From an uncultured Clostridia bacterium (GTDB taxonomy: Bacteria > Bacillota > Clostridia > Christensenellales > Borkfalkiaceae), in NCBI GenBank assembly GCA_934271735.1, contig CAKQSB010000005.1, forward strand, positions 96,794 through 160,793: a stretch of DNA of 64,000 bases, in the 5' to 3' direction. Numbering within the stretch: the stretch's first letter is position 1; every line of letters starts with the position of its first letter. Positions 59,826 through 64,000 of this stretch are shown in pieces. The translations under genes and the position numbers were made by a program. The notes below the pieces were generated by a model that saw nothing but the letters and a program-made list of their open reading frames with translations, was not told the origin of the DNA and did no database searches.

Positions 59826-61976
59826 TCACAGCCATTTTATTTCCATCGGTTTGAGTTCGATAATCGACTTATTGCCCGACTTATCGTAAAATTCCGTTGT
59901 CTGTTTTTCGTTACTGTTGTTGACTATAGCATACTTTCCGCTCGATTCGTAGAAGTTACACTCGGTGTTTACGTTTGACGAATAACAAACGTTGAGATCC
60001 TTATTTGCCGCCCAGCACATAGCCTTATACAGAAGTCTCGAGTTCTCGAAACTGTACGGAATACCCGTGATATAGAAACTTCTGCCCTTGCCGTATTCGT
60101 TGACCGCCATTTTAACTTCGCCGACGTTTACGCTACGTTTGAAACGGTCGGAGAAAGTTATATCGAGAACTTTCGCACCGTCCAAAGCGTAAATATTCTT
60201 TTTATCTTCGCCGTAATCGAAGTTTTTCATTCCGTCTGTGAGCGGATGAGCGACTTTACTTATATTGTATTTATCGTTCGAAAGCGTGAAGCCGACTTCC
60301 TCGTCTACGCCTAAAACGTCCGCAAGTTGAAAATATCTTCCGTTGCCTTCGCAAGCCGTAGGTTCGCCGACACCTATAAATCCGCCGCCTTCGTAAACGA
60401 ATTTTCTTATAGCCGTCTGAAGTTTTTCGTCGAGCCATTCTCTTCCGCCCGAGAACGCCGTATAAGCGTCGCCCGCGTTAATAAGTACGTCTATAGATTG
60501 ATTAACGCCGTTTTTCACGTCGTCAAAGGACAAAAATTCGATGTCCACGGGAAGACCCGATATCGCCTCTAATATACCTTGATAAGAATAAATCTGCTGA
60601 TACCAGAGTTCGTGAGCCACCATATGGCTCATCCAACTGCGTTTTTTGCCCCAGGCGTTGAGTAAACCGACTTTAAGTCTGCAATAGGGCTTTTTGTTGT
60701 CAATCGCGTCGTAAATAGTTCTGAACTCGTCGGCAATCTCCGCAACTCTGTCCACAAACTTCGGGAACTTCGCAGCTAAGCTTAAATACCCGCCGAAACC
60801 CATTCTGTCGATGGGCTTACGCATAATCGCGCGACGCGCCGTGAGCCAGTTTTTGTTAAGCTCGGCAACAGCTCCGTCCTCGTTTCCGTCATAGAAAGTA
60901 TCGGGGAAGAAATAAGGTAAAAATCTGCCTTCGTGGTATTTGACGTGCGGAATTTCGGAAAGCATTCTTACCGTTACGCCGCCGCCGACCGAACCTACAA
61001 CCGCGTCGAGATTCATATCTTTGAAATGTTCGCCGTAAGGCTCGCTGCCTATCCAGTCGTCGCCTAAAAACATCATAGCTTCTTTGCCGTGTTTATGGCA
61101 GATTTCCACAAGCTCGCCGATAATTTTACTCACGAACCGTTCTACGAAATCCATATATTTAAGGAATTTTTCGGTGGGATTACGGAAACAATTATTATAA
61201 TATCCGCTGTCCACGAAATCTTCCGCATAAAGGTGAATTCCGCTTTCTTTTTCGAATTCTTCCATTAAAACAGGGTTAGCCGTCTGCGCGTAACCGAACC
61301 ACTCAACCTGTCTTTCCTTGCCGAGATTGTTGAAAATAAGAGTAAACTGATAAAGGAAAGTCGTGAAGCGGACCACGCTTGTTTCGGGGTTTTCCTCGCA
61401 CCATTTTTCCATATGTCTTTTAACGTACTCTCTCGTTTCGGGGAAAGCGGGGTCGTAAGTGAGCTGTTTTTCGCAAGTCCACTCGTTCGTGAGATAGTTA
61501 TAAATTTGCACCGGATGCCAGGTTACTCTCGCGAGGAAAGTCACCGTATATTCGTGGAACGGAATAGCGTTTTCAATCGTAACAAGCCCGTTAATCGTGT
61601 TATAGCCCCACTTTTCGTGTTTGATGCCCGTCGTTCTGTCGTAAACTTCCCAAAGATCGATATAGGCGTAATCGGGATCGAACTCGTCCTTTAAAAAGCC
61701 TTTCATAATATCGATTTCCAACGTTTCTTTCAATGCCAAGTTACGGTTTGAAAGTAAGAAAATTCGTTGCGCCTCTTCGGGGTGCTTGCGCGCCCATTCG
61801 TTATCGCCGCGTACAACGAAATAAGTGTTGTAAACCTTTCCGAACTGACCGGGGTTTTCGGGAAGTTTCGTGCCGTCGCAGTCTCTGACGGCGTCCGCGC
61901 CCCACTTTTCGGCTATTATTTTGGTTCCTTCTACGAAACTTTCGTCCGTAGGTATGGTAAATCTTCCTTTACTCAT
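59826..61976 (-). CDS. lnpA: GH112 beta-galactoside phosphorylase (lacto-N-biose/galacto-N-biose phosphorylase type)
   Basis: A 716-residue glycoside hydrolase family 112 phosphorylase. It cleaves a beta-galactoside with phosphate to give galactose-1-phosphate. The N-terminal TIM barrel holds the typical GRFTIPTDESFVEGT start, FLGDDWIGSEPYGEHF and VGSVGGGVTVRMLSEIPHVK; a glutamine-amidotransferase-like domain (INAGDAYTAFSGG, FVYEGGGFIGVGEP) and a C-terminal beta domain follow. Family members prefer galacto-N-biose, lacto-N-biose or galactosyl-rhamnose, which I cannot tell apart here. It is cytosolic and divergent from galK. Confidence 0.9.
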   Translation of the reverse strand: MSKGRFTIPTDESFVEGTKIIAEKWGADAVRDCDGTKLPENPGQFGKVYNTYFVVRGDNEWARKHPEEAQRIFLLSNRNLALKETLEIDIMKGFLKDEFDPDYAYIDLWEVYDRTTGIKHEKWGYNTINGLVTIENAIPFHEYTVTFLARVTWHPVQIYNYLTNEWTCEKQLTYDPAFPETREYVKRHMEKWCEENPETSVVRFTTFLYQFTLIFNNLGKERQVEWFGYAQTANPVLMEEFEKESGIHLYAEDFVDSGYYNNCFRNPTEKFLKYMDFVERFVSKIIGELVEICHKHGKEAMMFLGDDWIGSEPYGEHFKDMNLDAVVGSVGGGVTVRMLSEIPHVKYHEGRFLPYFFPDTFYDGNEDGAVAELNKNWLTARRAIMRKPIDRMGFGGYLSLAAKFPKFVDRVAEIADEFRTIYDAIDNKKPYCRLKVGLLNAWGKKRSWMSHMVAHELWYQQIYSYQGILEAISGLPVDIEFLSFDDVKNGVNQSIDVLINAGDAYTAFSGGREWLDEKLQTAIRKFVYEGGGFIGVGEPTACEGNGRYFQLADVLGVDEEVGFTLSNDKYNISKVAHPLTDGMKNFDYGEDKKNIYALDGAKVLDITFSDRFKRSVNVGEVKMAVNEYGKGRSFYITGIPYSFENSRLLYKAMCWAANKDLNVCYSSNVNTECNFYESSGKYAIVNNSNEKQTTEFYDKSGNKSIIELKPMEIKWL

Positions 61977-62042
61977 TTTTCTTCCTCTTCGTTTTTCGGC
62001 TAAGCTGTCGTAAAATTTTATCCCGCCGCCGTTTATACTCGT

Positions 62043-62071
62043 ATTGTAACAAATATTTTTTAAAAAAGCAA
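62043..62071 (-). promoter_or_regulatory. Sigma-A promoter of the GH112 gene
   Basis: Minus strand -35 TTGCTT (62066-62071), 17-base spacer, -10 TACAAT (62043-62048). Confidence 0.7.
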
Positions 62072-62149
62072 ACGAACAAAAGAAATTATCGAACGCTTAT
62101 CGTTTTTTTATTTTTAAATTTTTAGCGACAAAATGTTTGCGGCTTTGAA

Positions 62150-62178
62150 TTGACATTATTAAAAAAATAGATTATAAT
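62150..62178 (+). promoter_or_regulatory. Consensus sigma-A promoter of galK
   Basis: Perfect -35 TTGACA (62150-62155), 17-base spacer, perfect -10 TATAAT (62173-62178). The divergent region with the GH112 promoter holds no obvious operator palindrome. Confidence 0.85.
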
Positions 62179-62242
62179 TAAGGCGTTTGATAATATAAAT
62201 TATCAACAATATAAGCAATATGAAAAGGGACGATAAAAAAAA

Positions 62243-63358
62243 ATGGATTATGATTTCAAGGTTACGGCGGCAGGCAGAGTGAACATTATCGGCGAGCACG
62301 TGGATTACTGCGGCGGAAAGGTTTTTCCCGCAGCGTTGTCGCTTAAAAATACCGTTTACGTTAAAGCGAACGGCACAGACAAAATCAACTTAAGCTGGAC
62401 GACCACCGACTTCAAAGTTTCTCTCGACATCAACGAACTCGAAAAATATGCCGATTTAAGATACGGCAATTATCAGGCGGGTTGCGCGCTGATATGGAAG
62501 AACGCGGGGCATAAACTCGTCGGCTGCGATATGCTGCACGAATGCACCGTTCCTTTCGGCAGCGGACTTTCCTCGAGCGCTGCGATAGAAGTTTCTACGC
62601 TTGCGGCGCTGGCAACGATTGCGGACGAAAAAATCGATAAAAAAGAGATTGCTCTTCTTGCGCAGAGAGCCGAAAGAGAGTACGCGAAAGTAAACTGCGG
62701 AATTATGGATCAATACGCCTCCGCAAACGGACTTAAAGACCACGCCATTTTGCTCGACTGCAAAAAAATCGAGCACGAATACGTTCCGTTCGAGCTTGGC
62801 GAATACGAACTTATTTTAGCCAACTGCAACAAGCCGCACAATCTTATCGAAAGCAAATATAACGAAAGAAGATCCGAAACCGAAAAAGCTCTCGAAATTC
62901 TGCAAACGGTTTTAAAGGTCGATTGTCTTGCCGAAGTTACGCCCGAGAATTTCGAAAAATACAAGCATCTCTTAGGCGGCAAAATCCGCGACAGAGCCGA
63001 ACACGTGGTTTACGAGTGCCGGAGAGTGAACGACGCGGTTAAAGCAATGAAAAGCGGAGATATCGCAAGGCTCGGCGAGCTTTTGAACGAATCGCACCGC
63101 TCGCTTAAAGAAAAATACGAAGTTACGGGCAAAGAACTCGATTGTCTTGCCGAAACGGCTCAGGGGTTCCCGTTCTGCGCAGGTAGCCGCATGACGGGCG
63201 CAGGATTCGGCGGTTGCACCGTTTCTATCGTTAAAAAAGATACCGTCAAGGATTTCGAAAAGTACGTGGGCGAAGCTTACGCGAGAAAAATCGGCTACGC
63301 CGCAAGTTTTTACGAAGCGACCATCGCCGACGGCATAACCGTAGAAAAACTTTCGTAA
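62243..63358 (+). CDS. galK: Galactokinase
   Basis: GHMP-family kinase making galactose-1-phosphate. The 371 residues show the three signatures: GRVNIIGEHVDYCGG (galactokinase signature), PFGSGLSSSAAIE (ATP-binding), and TGAGFGGCTVSIV near the C-terminus. CGIMDQYAS holds the catalytic Asp. It stands divergent from the GH112 phosphorylase, whose product is the same sugar phosphate. No galT or galE is in the window. Confidence 0.93.
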   Translation: MDYDFKVTAAGRVNIIGEHVDYCGGKVFPAALSLKNTVYVKANGTDKINLSWTTTDFKVSLDINELEKYADLRYGNYQAGCALIWKNAGHKLVGCDMLHECTVPFGSGLSSSAAIEVSTLAALATIADEKIDKKEIALLAQRAEREYAKVNCGIMDQYASANGLKDHAILLDCKKIEHEYVPFELGEYELILANCNKPHNLIESKYNERRSETEKALEILQTVLKVDCLAEVTPENFEKYKHLLGGKIRDRAEHVVYECRRVNDAVKAMKSGDIARLGELLNESHRSLKEKYEVTGKELDCLAETAQGFPFCAGSRMTGAGFGGCTVSIVKKDTVKDFEKYVGEAYARKIGYAASFYEATIADGITVEKLS

Positions 63359-63365
63359 CAACAAA

Positions 63366-63396
63366 AATACGGTAACGCTCCAACGTTTACCGTATT
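63366..63396 (+). terminator. Hairpin terminator after galK
   Basis: AATACGGTAA.CG pairs with CGTTTACCGTATT, followed by AAATATTTC. Confidence 0.65.
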
Positions 63397-63496
63397 AAAT
63401 ATTTCAATGATTTTCCTATATGTCATTCCCTACGCGGCTATAAGCTCGATCGGGACGGCATATAGGATTTTTTCTTTAATCTTTAATCGCCCGCGG

Positions 63497-63831
63497 CTAT
63501 CCGCGGGTAATTTCGGCAAGCGCGGCTTCGGCGATTTGTCTCATACCTCCGGCGTTCGGGTGCAACCCGTCAATGCTTTCGTAAGGCTTCATTCGGCAAA
63601 TATCGATCACGCGGCAACCGTTTTGCGCGGCGGATTTTGCAATCGCCATAGATAGACAATGCTTTGACGTCGGGATCGCGCGGCTGAGCCTGTAACGGAT
63701 CCCGGAAAAGATAACGATATCGATTTGTTTTCCGCCGACTTTCGGCGCGATTGTAAACTCGTTTTCGCCCGAAACTTTAATACCGCACATTTCGGAAAAC
63801 ACCCACTCCAAAACCGCGCCTCTATTCTACT
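63497..63831 (-). pseudogene. Chimeric hydrolase remnant (GH78-like end fused to SGNH-like end)
   Basis: An open stretch of about 110 residues. The first part, LEWVFSEMCGIKVSGENEFT then IAPKVGG, looks like the C-terminus of alpha-L-rhamnosidases. The rest looks like the C-terminal half of an SGNH/GDSL lipase: DIVIFSG and DGLHPNAGGMRQIAEAAL with the catalytic Asp-His pair, but no GDS serine block. No proper start is seen (a stop lies just upstream in frame). A deletion joining two decayed genes is the simplest reading. Confidence 0.5.
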
Positions 63832-64000
63832 TGTTGAAGAGGCGTAATCACGCTTTTTCGGACATAAAAAAAGACCGGGCAACGGGTGAGATCCCATTAG
63901 GGATTATAAAAAATCAATAAATATAATGGGAACACCTGCAAGCGGCAAAAGCCTCGAAGTTGTTGAACTTCGAGGCTTTTGTTATGTTATGCCGAACGCT
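63832..64000. other. Non-coding end of window
   Basis: No gene is seen. An inverted repeat GGTG..CCCATTA / TAATGGG..CACC spans 63881-63936 around an AT-rich loop, followed by the hairpin at 63946-63981. Confidence 0.5.
63946..63981 (+). terminator. Perfect hairpin near the window end
   Basis: CAAAAGCCTCGAAGTT (63946-63961), loop GTTG, and its exact complement (63966-63981). T-rich right arm and A-rich left arm make it usable in both directions. Confidence 0.75.

Noticed and set aside
63832..63945. tRNA-like or riboswitch sequence before the last hairpin
   Set aside because: GGGTGAGATCCC looks superficially like a T-arm but there is no TTCRA loop or acceptor pairing.

Overview
The window looks like a chromosomal segment of an uncultured Bacillota bacterium of the class Clostridia, probably a gut anaerobe. 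This placement is inferred from gene content and synteny: WhiA, the rpmB-asp23-fakA-recG block, type III glutamine synthetase, paired ATP- and PPi-dependent phosphofructokinases, AdhE, an [FeFe]-hydrogenase-like sensor, a GGGtGRT/IscU-like pair, and near-consensus sigma-A promoters with strong Shine-Dalgarno sites. I see no rRNA or tRNA gene, no CRISPR array and no prophage.

Layout. 1-2.7 kb: end of dnaE, then pfkA and a PPi-type PFK. 2.7-5.8 kb (minus): aspS and alr. 5.9-12.5 kb: M18 aminopeptidase, then mmcQ/yjbR-like, recG, fakA and asp23-like genes on minus, and rpmB on plus. 12.9-16.1 kb: metK, a PflX-like radical SAM protein and a LysR regulator. 16.1-16.8 kb: two diverged, oppositely oriented palindromic elements of about 0.3 kb. 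16.9-23.9 kb: adhE, a small APH-fold kinase, two thioredoxin-fold [2Fe-2S] proteins, a PAS-containing [FeFe]-hydrogenase-like sensor and a SpoIIE/PP2C phosphatase. 24-27 kb: membrane protein and the Fe-S scaffold/GGGtGRT pair. 27-32 kb: secreted tyrosine phosphatase, a surface protein and tyrS. 32-36 kb: 25-bp repeat array, double-HTH regulator, a DnaA-box cluster and two DegV (FakB-like) genes. 36-43 kb: a UvrD-type helicase with an embedded DEDDh exonuclease, pyrG, glnN and a TetR regulator. 43.7-62 kb, almost all minus: acidic repeat protein, trpS, whiA, PHP, murB, binding-protein-like and LRR proteins, a candidate small RNA, a second PHP protein, cupin, folA, thyA, an SDR, a DUF896 protein, pheST and a GH112 phosphorylase. 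The end holds galK (plus) and a chimeric hydrolase remnant.

How genes work together. FakA with two DegV proteins could form a fatty-acid kinase set. The GH112 phosphorylase and GalK both yield galactose-1-phosphate. The redox sensor plus phosphatase beside adhE suggests redox control of fermentation.

Most unusual signals: the paired three-way-junction elements, one of which lies between the adhE promoter and adhE; a dispersed 14-mer, TAATCGACTTATAG, with seven exact and three one-mismatch copies in 57 kb; intergenic tandem arrays with 23-, 25- and 31-bp periods; the helicase-exonuclease fusion; and a promoter-hairpin-terminator unit that may encode an unassigned small RNA.
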